A stretch of 64,000 bases of DNA from Mesobacillus foraminis (GTDB lineage Bacteria; Bacillota; Bacilli; Bacillales; Cytobacillaceae). Shown here piece by piece: positions 17,858-26,063 of the stretch. The stretch covers positions 172,982 to 236,981 of the forward strand of contig NZ_SLVV01000003.1 of the NCBI RefSeq assembly GCF_004340465.1. The letters run 5' to 3'. Below the pieces are notes generated by a model. It made no database searches. It was given only the letters and a program-made list of their open reading frames with translations, and was not told the origin of the DNA. Position numbers and translations under genes: made by a program. The stretch's first letter is position 1. Each line of letters begins with the position of its first letter.

Positions 17858-19558
17858 ATGTTTTCAAATATGAAACGGGATGAAATTCGAAATAAACTGA
17901 CTGACGAGGCCTTTGATGTATTGGTGATTGGCGGCGGGATTACAGGGTCCGGGATTGCGCTCGATGCCACAACCAGGGGCATGAGCACGGCGCTCCTTGA
18001 AATGCAGGACTTTGCGGCCGGGACCTCAAGCCGCTCGACCAAGCTGGTGCATGGCGGCCTGCGGTATTTAAAACAGCTTGATGTGAAAGTGGTCGCCGAA
18101 GTGGGGAAAGAACGGGCGATTGTTTACGAAAACGGTGCCCATGTCACCAAGCCGGAATGGATGCTCCTGCCTTTCCATCTGGGAGGTACCTTTGGCAGTT
18201 TTACGACATCCATCGGGCTTCGCGTCTATGATTTCCTCGCCGGCGTTAAAAAAAGTGAACGACGAGTGATGCTGAACAAGCAGGAAACACTCAACAAGGA
18301 GCCTTTGATCAAACAGGATGGCCTGAAGGGCGGCGGTTACTACGTAGAGTACCGGACCGATGATGCCAGGCTGACCATTGAAGTCCTTAAGGCGGCGGTC
18401 GATAAAGGAACGAAGGCCTTGAATTACGCCAAGGCTGAAGAACTGCTGGTGGAAAACGGCCAGGTAGTTGGAGTGAAGGCAATCGACCTGCTGACGGGGC
18501 AATCCTTTGATGTGAGGGCGAAGAAAGTCATCAATGCAACGGGTCCCTGGGTGGATTCCATCAGGGAAAAGGACGGCTCCAAAACAGGGAAGACCCTTAC
18601 TCTGACAAAAGGCGTTCATATTGTCATCGACCAGTCCCGCTTCCCGTTAAAGCAGGCGGTGTACTTTGATACGCCGGATAAGAGGATGGTGTTCGCAATT
18701 CCGCGGAACGGAAAGACCTATGTAGGCACCACCGATACCTTTTATGATTCTGACCCCATTGCTCCAAGGATGACAAATGAGGATATGGATTATTTAATCA
18801 ATGCCATCAACCTTATGTTCCCCGAGGTAAAAGCAACCGCGGCGGATGTGGAATCAAGCTGGGCCGGGGTCCGCCCTCTCATCAGGGAGGAAGGGAAGGA
18901 CGCTTCGGAGATTTCCAGAAAGGATGAAATCTGGAAGTCGCCGACCGGACTGATCACGATTGCAGGCGGCAAACTGACCGGCTACCGCAAAATGGCCGAA
19001 ACCATTGTTGACCTGGTTGCCAGGGAACTGCAGTCAGAAGAAAACCGGACCTTCCCGCCCTGCCAGACAAAGCATCTGCCTATTTCGGGAGGAGACTTTG
19101 GAGGATCGGCCCTTTTCGACCAGTTTGTCACTGCCGCTGCACAGCAGGGAAGGAAAGCCGGACTGTCCCAGGAAGAAGCCGTACATCTGGCTGCCTTCTA
19201 CGGCTCCAATGCTCATCGTGTCTTTGAATTGTTCCAGCACCATAAAAAAGAGGCGGAAAGGTTCGGCATTCCGGATGTCATCTTCGCCAAGCTGATTTAC
19301 GGATTGGAACATGAGATGATTGCCACGCCAGTCGATTTTTATTTCCGCAGAACCGGGGATCTGCTGTTTGATGTCGAGTCGGTGCAGAAATGGAAAACCA
19401 CCGTCTGCAGCTATATGGCCCATAAATTCAACTGGTCTAAAGGAGACATAGCCAAGCACACAGCAGAGCTGGATGTCGAACTCGAGGCTGCCGCATTGGC
19501 AGGCACCCGCCCCCGGAGCGCAGGAAAGGACCTCCCCATATCAACAAGACTAGGCTAA
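17858..19558 (+). CDS. glpD: Aerobic glycerol-3-phosphate dehydrogenase
   Basis: FAD-dependent, membrane-associated dehydrogenase of 566 residues. It oxidises glycerol 3-phosphate to dihydroxyacetone phosphate and passes electrons to quinone. The FAD-binding Rossmann motif VIGGGITGSGIALDA is at about residues 23-37, followed by SSRSTKLVHGGLRYL. The C-terminal DAO_C domain is present, giving normal family length. AAGGAGG lies 6 bases before the ATG. Transcription depends on GlpP acting at the leader hairpin immediately upstream. Confidence 0.95.
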   Translation: MFSNMKRDEIRNKLTDEAFDVLVIGGGITGSGIALDATTRGMSTALLEMQDFAAGTSSRSTKLVHGGLRYLKQLDVKVVAEVGKERAIVYENGAHVTKPEWMLLPFHLGGTFGSFTTSIGLRVYDFLAGVKKSERRVMLNKQETLNKEPLIKQDGLKGGGYYVEYRTDDARLTIEVLKAAVDKGTKALNYAKAEELLVENGQVVGVKAIDLLTGQSFDVRAKKVINATGPWVDSIREKDGSKTGKTLTLTKGVHIVIDQSRFPLKQAVYFDTPDKRMVFAIPRNGKTYVGTTDTFYDSDPIAPRMTNEDMDYLINAINLMFPEVKATAADVESSWAGVRPLIREEGKDASEISRKDEIWKSPTGLITIAGGKLTGYRKMAETIVDLVARELQSEENRTFPPCQTKHLPISGGDFGGSALFDQFVTAAAQQGRKAGLSQEEAVHLAAFYGSNAHRVFELFQHHKKEAERFGIPDVIFAKLIYGLEHEMIATPVDFYFRRTGDLLFDVESVQKWKTTVCSYMAHKFNWSKGDIAKHTAELDVELEAAALAGTRPRSAGKDLPISTRLG

Positions 19559-19586
19559 AACGCATTAAAACAACACAATCTAAGAA

Positions 19587-19622
19587 AAAAGGAACAGCGG
19601 TGTTATGCGGCTGTTCCTTTTA
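19587..19622 (+). terminator. Intrinsic terminator after glpD
   Basis: AAAGGAACAG (19588-19597) pairs with CTGTTCCTTT (19611-19620). Confidence 0.8.
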
Positions 19623-19651
19623 GCGTGTACACAGCGCTGTCCTTCAATTAA

Positions 19652-19693
19652 TTAAAGCGTGCCTGACCCGCAGTGGTTTAAAGTGATAAAGCA
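19652..19693 (-). repeat. GGGTCAGGCACGC repeat, locus 2 (single inverted unit)
   Basis: One unit read on the minus strand, GCGGGTCAGGCACGC. It is flanked by a TTAAAG arm on each side. The same 40-base inverted version recurs at locus 6 (44458-44500) with only a few changes. Confidence 0.75.
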
Positions 19694-19706
19694 TACAACT
19701 GCCAAT

Positions 19707-19749
19707 CCTAGGTTTTTATCATTATAGCCATGCTGGCTACGGAACCTAG
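19707..19749. other. Intergenic hairpin
   Basis: CTAGGTT (19708-19714) pairs with AACCTAG (19743-19749), and TAGCC (19725-19729) pairs with GGCTA (19735-19739). There is no T tract, so it is not a simple terminator. Its role is unknown. Confidence 0.4.
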
Positions 19750-19769
19750 TTATTCTCCAAAAAGTACAG

Positions 19770-19806
19770 AAAAAGGGTGAAAGGAGTATTGATCCTCTCA
19801 CCCTAA
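19770..19806 (-). terminator. Terminator of the minus-strand GNAT/MFS unit
   Basis: AGGGTGA (19774-19780) pairs with TCACCCT (19798-19804), with AGGA/TCCT inside. On the minus strand a T-rich stretch follows. It lies 47 bases past the GNAT stop. Confidence 0.65.
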
Positions 19807-19852
19807 AAACTATTACTATGCAACATTCTAAAATTCCCGTAAATCCACGAAT

Positions 19853-20392
19853 TTATAGAATTTTTTTCCCCAGTTCCTTCTCCAGCAGCTCCCAGCCAGC
19901 CTTTTGGGTTTCGTCCTGAATGAATGGGACAAATCCCAGGCCAAGGTAGGCATTGACGGCTTTAACGTTTGTGGTTTGTGTTTTTAGATAGGCTTTTTCA
20001 TGCCAGCCTGCGAGCTTTTCTAATAGAAAGCACAGCAGCGGCTTGGCCAGTTTCTTTCCCTGGTGTTCAGGAACGATTCCGACCCAGTGGATCCGGCCCA
20101 TTTCCTCACCGGCCTGCTTCCCGTACCAGGCAGTAGCTGTCCCGATCGCTTTGCCTTCTTCGTTTTCGATAAAGTACATCCGCTCTTTTACATCGGTCAG
20201 ATGGGGTTCAAACTCCTCCTGAAATCGTCTTAGCGCAGCCTCTTGATCTGGAAACTCCCCGGCGGCCGTTAAAATGGAAGCCCATTTCGCCTCATCCTTG
20301 CCGGTAAAGCTCCTCATTTTATATGAAGCGGGAAAAGGGTAATCCGGAATTTCCTTTAAATGGTGCACCATCGTCAATGATATTCTCTCCAT
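19853..20392 (-). CDS. GNAT family N-acetyltransferase
   Basis: Predicted acetyl-CoA-dependent acyltransferase of 179 residues. The C-terminal half carries the GNAT core: a strand with IHWVGIVPEHQGKKLAKPLL (the acetyl-CoA loop, Q/R-x-x-G/K-type) and a later LKTQTTNVKAVNAYLGLGFVP segment typical of the fold. The substrate is unknown. The start is set at the second Met of MDM because GGAGG then lies 6 bases upstream; the first Met abuts that site. It lies 37 bases behind the MFS gene, so the two are probably co-transcribed. Confidence 0.8.
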   Translation of the reverse strand: MERISLTMVHHLKEIPDYPFPASYKMRSFTGKDEAKWASILTAAGEFPDQEAALRRFQEEFEPHLTDVKERMYFIENEEGKAIGTATAWYGKQAGEEMGRIHWVGIVPEHQGKKLAKPLLCFLLEKLAGWHEKAYLKTQTTNVKAVNAYLGLGFVPFIQDETQKAGWELLEKELGKKIL

Positions 20393-20429
20393 ATCCATCC
20401 TCCATCATTCTAGTATTCTCGCATTTTTA

Positions 20430-21662
20430 TCAGGCAAGTTCGTTTCGCCTGCGAAGCATTCTATATAAAGCCAGGGTGCAGCCCGAGCAAACCAGAGCCA
20501 TGGCCGCAATAAATATATAGCCTGCCTGCAGCCCGATGATTTCATTGCCTCCCGGACTAAAGGCCCTGCTGACTCCGTCGATGATCAGTCCAATGGCCAG
20601 ATTGCCGAGGACCGAGGCGATGCCCATAAGCGTGACCACAAAGGTAAGCGCCGTCCCGATTCCCTTTGCATACTTTTTGGAGAGCAGAGCCATGACCGTT
20701 GGGTAGATGGGGGCAATTCCAATCCCGGCAATGGCAAACAAAATGGCGCCTTCCCTTCCGATCAGAACAGCAGCCAGGCTGCAAATTCCTGAAAAAGCAG
20801 AAAAAATCATGATGGAAAGTGTATATCCAAGCCTGTCGGTCACCGGCCCTACGAAAAGCCTGGACAAAGTGAAGAAAAGGAAAAACAAGGAAAGCATAGA
20901 GGAAGCTTCTTTGGTGCTCCATTCATAGGCGTTTTCCAGATAATAGACAAGCCAGCTGCCGACAGCCATTTCGGAAATCACTCCGAAGGAAAGAATTGCG
21001 ACGATAAGCCAGGCAATTTTATCACGGAGGAGTGCCTTGTAGGAGGTGCGTTCCCCGTCTCCATGTTCATCTTCATCAGGGAATTTGCCCAGTAATGACG
21101 GAATGATGGGCAGCAGTGACAGCAAAAGAACCACCAGGTACATTCCGCGCCAGCCCAGCTCGCCATCGCCCATGAGATTCCAGCCCATCATTGATGCACC
21201 CAGCATTGGGGCGCCGATAGAGCTCAGGCCATAAAAAAAGTGGGACAGATTCATCATGGTACCTGTATTTTTCACAAATATCCGGGCGGCCATAATTCCA
21301 AGGCCAATTTCGAGGATTCCATTTCCGATGTATAAAAGAAAATAAGAGGCTGCCAAAGATCCAAAGCCCGTCGACAGGTACATGCAAAGCCCTGCTATCG
21401 GCATCGAAACAAATGAGATGATTCCCGTCCACTTGATGCCGATTTTATCAGCCAAGGCGGAGGTGAAGGAGCATGCCAGCAGATAGCCGAGTGAATTCAA
21501 TGCCAGCAGGAAGCCAAGCTGTGATTCCGTGAGGCTGAAATCAGACTGCATGCTTGGAATGGCTGGCCCCTTTACATTCTCCGAGAGCCCGAAAAGCAGG
21601 AACCCTCCGAATACAACGAATAATAAAACGTAGTAATTAAATTTAGTCTGTCTTTTTTCCAA
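20430..21662 (-). CDS. MFS transporter
   Basis: Twelve-helix major facilitator of 410 residues. Helix 1 contains FGGFLLFGLSENVKGPAIPS, and the loop 2-3 motif SALADKIGIKWTG resembles the conserved MFS G-x-x-x-D-R/K-x-G-R/K-K signature. Its general character is that of FucP- or sugar-type MFS permeases, but substrate and direction cannot be read from the sequence. It starts with TTG, with GGAGGG 9 bases upstream. It is divergent from nanE, 185 bases away, which makes an amino-sugar substrate possible but unproven. Confidence 0.82.
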   Translation of the reverse strand: MEKRQTKFNYYVLLFVVFGGFLLFGLSENVKGPAIPSMQSDFSLTESQLGFLLALNSLGYLLACSFTSALADKIGIKWTGIISFVSMPIAGLCMYLSTGFGSLAASYFLLYIGNGILEIGLGIMAARIFVKNTGTMMNLSHFFYGLSSIGAPMLGASMMGWNLMGDGELGWRGMYLVVLLLSLLPIIPSLLGKFPDEDEHGDGERTSYKALLRDKIAWLIVAILSFGVISEMAVGSWLVYYLENAYEWSTKEASSMLSLFFLFFTLSRLFVGPVTDRLGYTLSIMIFSAFSGICSLAAVLIGREGAILFAIAGIGIAPIYPTVMALLSKKYAKGIGTALTFVVTLMGIASVLGNLAIGLIIDGVSRAFSPGGNEIIGLQAGYIFIAAMALVCSGCTLALYRMLRRRNELA

Positions 21663-21847
21663 AGTGTGTGCCCTCCAGGATGATTTAAAGAATTCCAGAT
21701 ATATCCTACGTTAGCTTGCAAATGGCCTATGGTCAAGCACAAGATATCCTGCTTTTAGAAAAAGAAAACCAAGGATTCTGCCATGTACAGGTTGACTTTC
21801 CGGAAGCTTACGGCAAAATAGGGGTATTAGATATAGGAGGTGCCAGG

Positions 21848-22528
21848 ATGCTCGATCGAATAAAAAAAGGCCTGGTGGTTTCATGCCAGGCGCTTGAGGA
21901 TGAACCGCTTCACAGCTCTTTTATTATGGGAAGGATGGCAAAAGCCGCCGCCCAGGGAGGAGCTGCGGGAATAAGGGCCAATTCCGCACAGGATATCAGG
22001 GAAATCAAAGAGAATGTAGAATTGCCGGTCATTGGCATTGTGAAACGGGATTACCCTGATTCTGAGGTATACATAACCCCCACTTTAAAAGAGGTGGACG
22101 AACTGGTAGACGCAGGGGCCGAAATGATTGCCGTAGATGCCACAGACCGTGTGCGGCCGGGAGGAGTTACACTTGAAGATTTTTTTTCTGAGGTGAAAAG
22201 GACCTATCCTGCTCAGCTGCTGATGGCTGATGTCTCGACCATCGAGGAAGCGAGGAAGGCTGAGGAGCTCGGCTTTGATTGCGTTTCAACTACGATGGTA
22301 GGATACACCCCATATACGAATGGGCAAAAGCTCTATCAAAATGATTTTGCAATCCTGAAAGATTTTATCCAGACGATTTCTGTGCCGGTGATTGCCGAGG
22401 GAAATATTTTGTCTCCAGAAATGGCGAAAACCTGCCTAGAAATCGGCGTCCACGCTGTGGTGGTTGGCGGAGCCATCACGAGGCCGCAAATGATTACGAA
22501 GAGGTTTATTGATGTAATGGAAAGCTGA
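21848..22528 (+). CDS. nanE: N-acetylmannosamine-6-phosphate 2-epimerase
   Basis: Cytoplasmic TIM-barrel epimerase of 226 residues that converts ManNAc-6-phosphate to GlcNAc-6-phosphate in sialic-acid and ManNAc catabolism. NanE hallmarks are present: LVVSCQALEDEPLH at the start, GIRANSAQDI, PVIGIVKRDY with the catalytic Lys, AVDATDR, LMADVST and the phosphate-binding VVVGGAITRP. ATG 21848 is chosen because AGGAGGT ends 5 bases upstream and the product then begins as NanE proteins do; the frame is open further upstream without a ribosome-binding site. No nanA or nanK is nearby, so it may serve ManNAc salvage. Confidence 0.93.
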   Translation: MLDRIKKGLVVSCQALEDEPLHSSFIMGRMAKAAAQGGAAGIRANSAQDIREIKENVELPVIGIVKRDYPDSEVYITPTLKEVDELVDAGAEMIAVDATDRVRPGGVTLEDFFSEVKRTYPAQLLMADVSTIEEARKAEELGFDCVSTTMVGYTPYTNGQKLYQNDFAILKDFIQTISVPVIAEGNILSPEMAKTCLEIGVHAVVVGGAITRPQMITKRFIDVMES

Positions 22529-22535
22529 TATCGAG

Positions 22536-22561
22536 GGGGAGGAGAAATCCTCCTCTTTTTT
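22536..22561 (+). terminator. Intrinsic terminator after nanE
   Basis: GGGGAGGA (22536-22543) pairs with TCCTCCTC (22548-22555, one G-U), followed by six Ts. Confidence 0.85.
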
Positions 22562-22575
22562 GATGCTGTTAAAAA

Positions 22576-22680
22576 TTAGACACTGGTTTTTCAATAATTA
22601 AAAAAAATCGATTCATAACTGAGAATAATACATGTATAACAGGCCGGGAATCCATAAAGCTCTCGGAACCATGCATAAAG
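22576..22680. repeat. 21-bp phased repeat element, copy 2
   Basis: Starts with TTAGACACTGGTTTTTCAAT, differing from copy 1 by one base. It continues with CATAA/TATAA boxes at 22614, 22635, 22653 and 22674 (spacing 21, 18, 21). It sits after a terminator and before the secreted peptidase gene; copy 1 likewise lies in a long intergenic region. Confidence 0.6.
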
Positions 22681-22909
22681 GAATTTCAGCTAAAGTTTCT
22701 TGTTTCTTTTAGATAAAAAGGCCGCTTTATTAGCAAAATATCTGGTAATAGCTACATTGTTTTACACTCAAATGCTTCTTTTATAGGGGAAAAGTCCTTG
22801 TTATTGTCGGAAATGGTCGATATTTGTAAAACTATCATGATTTACTATCTATCAGAATTGTTTAATAATTTGATAGGAACCACTAATTTATGGATTAAGG
22901 GGGAATAAC
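22681..22909 (+). promoter_or_regulatory. Upstream region of the M28 peptidase gene
   Basis: An AT-rich 230-base region that must hold the peptidase promoter. One imperfect inverted repeat, CTATCAGAATT (22849-22859) with AATTTGATAG (22867-22876), lies 33 bases before the start codon and could be an operator. No confident -35/-10 pair could be assigned. Confidence 0.35.
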
Positions 22910-24304
22910 ATGTATCGGAAAACAATGGCGGCCGTTCTGGCTGCAGGCCTGGCCATCAGTGTGAATGGAGTTTCAACCTACATTCCTGCCCAGGCGCAAA
23001 GCGCACCAGCCTCATCAACTGCTTTTGACAACAAAATCATCAAGAAAATCAGTGCAGACAATATGTACAACACAATTGCAACACTGTCCGCCCAGCCGCG
23101 TGAAGCCGGAACAGAGGGTGAGCTGATTGGGGCAAAGTACATAAAAGGCAAGTTCGAAGAGTACGGCTATGAAACAGAGCTGCAGCCTTTTCCGATTTAT
23201 GAGGCCATCCGGAACAATGTATCCGGGACGCTTGAAATTAATGGTCAATCTCTAAATCCATACGTTTTCTCCGGATCATACAGCGGAGAGGTGACGGCTG
23301 AAATCGTTCATGTGGGACTGGCCCTTGATGGACAAGTTCCCGATAATGTGAAAGGGAAGATTGCCCTGATTGAGCGGGGCGGCATCACATTTGTAGAGAA
23401 GCTGCAAAATGTCATCGACAAGGGTGCAGTTGGTGTTATTTTATATAATAACGCGGGAACTGGAAACAATGTCGGCGTAGCGGATCCTGGCCAAAACATC
23501 CCTGCCGTGAGCATTACGAGGGCTCAGGGGCTGGCGTTGGTGGAGCAGTTACAAAAGGGTCCTGTAGAGGCCCATCTAAAAGTGACAGGTTCAGGCTTTG
23601 TCGAAAAAACCTCCTATAATGTCATTGCCTCCATGAAGCCGAATAAAAATAGGGACAATGGCCAGGTCGTCCTGGTGGGAGCACATCATGATTCGGTCTC
23701 CGGCGGACCAGGGGCAAACGATGATGCATCCGGTGTCTCAGCTGTATTGGAGCTTGCCAGGGTGATGGCCAAGGTGCCGACGGATACGGAGCTTCGATTT
23801 GTGACATTTGGAGCTGAAGAAAAAGGCTTGCTTGGATCTTATCATTATGCAGGAACATTAAGTGAAGAAGAAGCCGATAACATTGTCGCCCATTTCCAAA
23901 TGGACATGATCGGCAGCAAGGACGCGGGTGCTGACAACCCGGCAGGCGGCCTGATCATGTACACGATCGACGGCCAAAAGAACCTGGTGACCGACCTTGC
24001 CGCAGCGGCCGGTGCCAGAACCTCCGAAGTCATTCCGTATGGTCAGCTGGGGCGCAGCGACCACCAGCCATTCCATGAGCTTGGAATCCCGGCAGCACTG
24101 TTCATCCACTCGCCGGTTGAGCCTTGGTACCATACGCCGGCCGACACTATCGATAAAATCGATAAAAACAAACTGCAGCAAACAGCAGAAATCGTCGGGG
24201 CCTCCGTCTATCAAATTGCCCGGCCTGACACCCCGGCAATGGAGCACGCCAGAGTCGCGCCAGGCCCAGTTCCATATGAATTTGAAGACCGCCCAGTGCA
24301 ATAA
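22910..24304 (+). CDS. Secreted M28 family aminopeptidase with PA domain
   Basis: Exported zinc aminopeptidase of 464 residues, similar in layout to B. subtilis YwaD. A Sec signal peptide with an AQA-type cleavage site ends near residue 30. A PA domain at about residues 120-220 (IVHVGLALDG...GKIALIERGGITF) is inserted before the catalytic core. Two-zinc ligands are visible: AHHDSVSGGPGANDDASG from about residue 258, EEKGLLGSYHY, MDMIGS and YHTPADT. AAGGGGG precedes the ATG. It probably trims extracellular peptides for nutrition. It is transcribed alone, with a terminator directly behind it. Confidence 0.92.
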   Translation: MYRKTMAAVLAAGLAISVNGVSTYIPAQAQSAPASSTAFDNKIIKKISADNMYNTIATLSAQPREAGTEGELIGAKYIKGKFEEYGYETELQPFPIYEAIRNNVSGTLEINGQSLNPYVFSGSYSGEVTAEIVHVGLALDGQVPDNVKGKIALIERGGITFVEKLQNVIDKGAVGVILYNNAGTGNNVGVADPGQNIPAVSITRAQGLALVEQLQKGPVEAHLKVTGSGFVEKTSYNVIASMKPNKNRDNGQVVLVGAHHDSVSGGPGANDDASGVSAVLELARVMAKVPTDTELRFVTFGAEEKGLLGSYHYAGTLSEEEADNIVAHFQMDMIGSKDAGADNPAGGLIMYTIDGQKNLVTDLAAAAGARTSEVIPYGQLGRSDHQPFHELGIPAALFIHSPVEPWYHTPADTIDKIDKNKLQQTAEIVGASVYQIARPDTPAMEHARVAPGPVPYEFEDRPVQ

Positions 24305-24320
24305 AATAAACTAAACTAGA

Positions 24321-24352
24321 AAACTCTGGAAGCCTGATGCCGGAGTTTTTTT
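24321..24352 (+). terminator. Intrinsic terminator after the M28 peptidase gene
   Basis: AACTCTGG (24322-24329) pairs with CCGGAGTT, with one G-U pair, followed by seven Ts. Confidence 0.8.
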
Positions 24353-24394
24353 AGCCAAGGACAGCCTCGATATTTCGTACCAAAGGAGTGTCAT

Positions 24395-24505
24395 GGGGTA
24401 AGGCACACGTTTGTGCATTAAAGCACCGCCGGGGGTCAGGCACGCGTTGGTACATTAAAGCACCGCCGGGGGTCAGACCCTCGTTGTTATGTTAAAGCAC
24501 TGCAG
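24395..24505 (+). repeat. GGGTCAGGCACGC repeat array, locus 3 (3 units)
   Basis: Units start at 24395, 24432 and 24469, exactly 37 bases apart. Each ends TTAAAGCACCGCCG or close to it, and the last has the GGGTCAGACCC variant. The array lies between convergent genes. Confidence 0.85.
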
Positions 24506-24628
24506 CAGGAACAGCATCGCCCGATAAAACCCGGCACAACGGCCCCCCAACCCCGCGGTGATTAGGAAAACGGAATCATTCAATCGTTTGATTAAACTAC
24601 TTTCAGTCCTTGGCGGGCGCAGTTTGGA
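24506..24628. other. Convergent intergenic DNA
   Basis: No gene. CAATCGTTTGATTAAA at 24580-24595 resembles half of the perfect palindrome at 46899-46918; nothing else was recognised. Confidence 0.35.
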
Positions 24629-25351
24629 TTAGACTTCTTTACGCAGGAAATAGGTGAAGCCCGATGCGAAGAAGAGAAGGAAGCTCCCGGCGATGACGAA
24701 CAGCAGGGTTTCCAGGGATACGTTCATGGCCCCAAAGTCGCTCTCGGCGCTGGGCAGCATAGCCAGGAAAGGCTGTGCCCATGGGTAGTAGGATCCGTAT
24801 TTCTCCGAGTTGACCACAAGGATATTCGGAAGGGTGAAAATGACATTGATCGCTAATGGAGCCGCAAAGCTGGACCATGCGGTTGAGACAAATAGCTGCA
24901 AGGCGGCCAGCGGCAGGCAGGCGACAAGGCCTCCAAATATAGAGGTCCCAATCATCTTCCATGGGATGGAAGGTTCATACCCTTTTGCCAGTCCGGCCAG
25001 GATACAGCCTCCTGCAAAGAGAAGCTGAGTAGCCAACAGCAAGCCAATCACCAGCATAAGTTTGGCCAGGTACACTTTTCCACGCGAAACCGGCATGGCT
25101 AGAAGCTGCTTCCATCCTCCTCCAGTGTGCTCATAGCGGCAGACAAAAGCTGAAAAAACACCGGTGAGCAAAGGCAGGAATAACAGTCCGTGGGTAAATA
25201 CCATGTAGGTTAGCGTCAGCATCCACTCATGCGGCGCTTCTGCACTTTCTGCAAAACCGATGACCGTTGATAAGGCAGGGCTCACAAAGATCAATAGCCA
25301 AATCGAGGATTTCCTTAATTTTAACAGCTCCGAACGCAAGATTTTCCCCAT
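24629..25351 (-). CDS. ABC-2 type permease (lantibiotic-immunity / antimicrobial peptide type), second subunit
   Basis: Membrane subunit of 240 residues with six hydrophobic segments. It has an N-terminal KILRSELLKLRKSSIWLL and a YEHTGGGWKQLLAMPVSRGKVYLAK loop, both typical of ABC2_membrane_4 permeases in LanEG/BcrB-like exporters. It belongs with the permease and ATPase upstream in one minus-strand operon; its start codon lies immediately next to the stop of the preceding gene. The set of one ATPase and two roughly 240-residue permeases resembles LanFEG and CprABC systems that remove cationic peptides from the membrane. The substrate is inferred. Confidence 0.82.
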   Translation of the reverse strand: MGKILRSELLKLRKSSIWLLIFVSPALSTVIGFAESAEAPHEWMLTLTYMVFTHGLLFLPLLTGVFSAFVCRYEHTGGGWKQLLAMPVSRGKVYLAKLMLVIGLLLATQLLFAGGCILAGLAKGYEPSIPWKMIGTSIFGGLVACLPLAALQLFVSTAWSSFAAPLAINVIFTLPNILVVNSEKYGSYYPWAQPFLAMLPSAESDFGAMNVSLETLLFVIAGSFLLFFASGFTYFLRKEV

Positions 25352-25352
25352 G

Positions 25353-26063
25353 CTAATTCACATCCTTTCTCGTAAAATCAACCGCTCCGAGAAAGTAGAT
25401 CACAATCCCGAAAGCAAGGCCGGCCAGGGCAGAGTATGCCGGGTCGCCCCAGCTGTTTTCCAGCAATGGCCACTTCCATGGAAGCCAGTCCGGAAACCGG
25501 AAAGATATAAGCGATAAAATTGTTCCTAAAATTCCAACGGTCAGCGGAATGGCCTGGTTTTTCATCGATATCGATAGCCAAATCTGAACGGCGATGAAAG
25601 TCATGCTTGCCAGATAAGGATAGTACGCCATTTTTGCCAGGCCTAAAAGCGGGAAATCAGAGCCAAACTTCAGCACCAGGCCTAAGATCAACACAAAGAT
25701 AAGCAATAAAGTACTTGATATCAGCAGCAGTAGGGAGGCCAGGAGCATCTTGCCCGTAAATATTCGCAGCTTTGACACAGGCAGTGCAAGCAGCTGCTTC
25801 CAGGCATTTGTCTGGTGTTCGATGCTGGCAATCATGGAGGCAATCAGGGTGAGCCCAAGCATTAGAGCGGGAGTAGCCAAGAATCCTGCTTCATTTATAA
25901 GGCCGCCCCATAAGTCTTTTTCATATTCCTTTGTTAAATATTCGTATCTCAGGCCGAAATTGACGGCTTCGAGTGCCGCAACCCCAAAAGGACCCAGGAA
26001 AATGAGCAGCCAGATGATCTTCCGTTTCATTTTAATCAAATCAGATGCGAGGATTTTTAGCAT
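25353..26063 (-). CDS. ABC-2 type permease, first subunit
   Basis: Membrane subunit of 236 residues with six hydrophobic segments, paralogous to the next permease. It shares the pattern ILASDLIKMKRKIIWLL near the start and IEHQTNAWKQLLALPVSKLRIFTGK after the second helix. Its ATG overlaps the stop of the ATPase gene (TAATG), so the two are translationally coupled. It probably forms a heterodimer with the second permease under the ATPase at 26063-26977. Confidence 0.83.
   Translation of the reverse strand: MLKILASDLIKMKRKIIWLLIFLGPFGVAALEAVNFGLRYEYLTKEYEKDLWGGLINEAGFLATPALMLGLTLIASMIASIEHQTNAWKQLLALPVSKLRIFTGKMLLASLLLLISSTLLLIFVLILGLVLKFGSDFPLLGLAKMAYYPYLASMTFIAVQIWLSISMKNQAIPLTVGILGTILSLISFRFPDWLPWKWPLLENSWGDPAYSALAGLAFGIVIYFLGAVDFTRKDVN

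Noticed and set aside
21716-21847. N-terminal extension of NanE
   Set aside because: The frame is open for 44 more codons, but NanE proteins begin at the MLDRIKKGL... segment and the AGGAGGT site supports ATG 21848.
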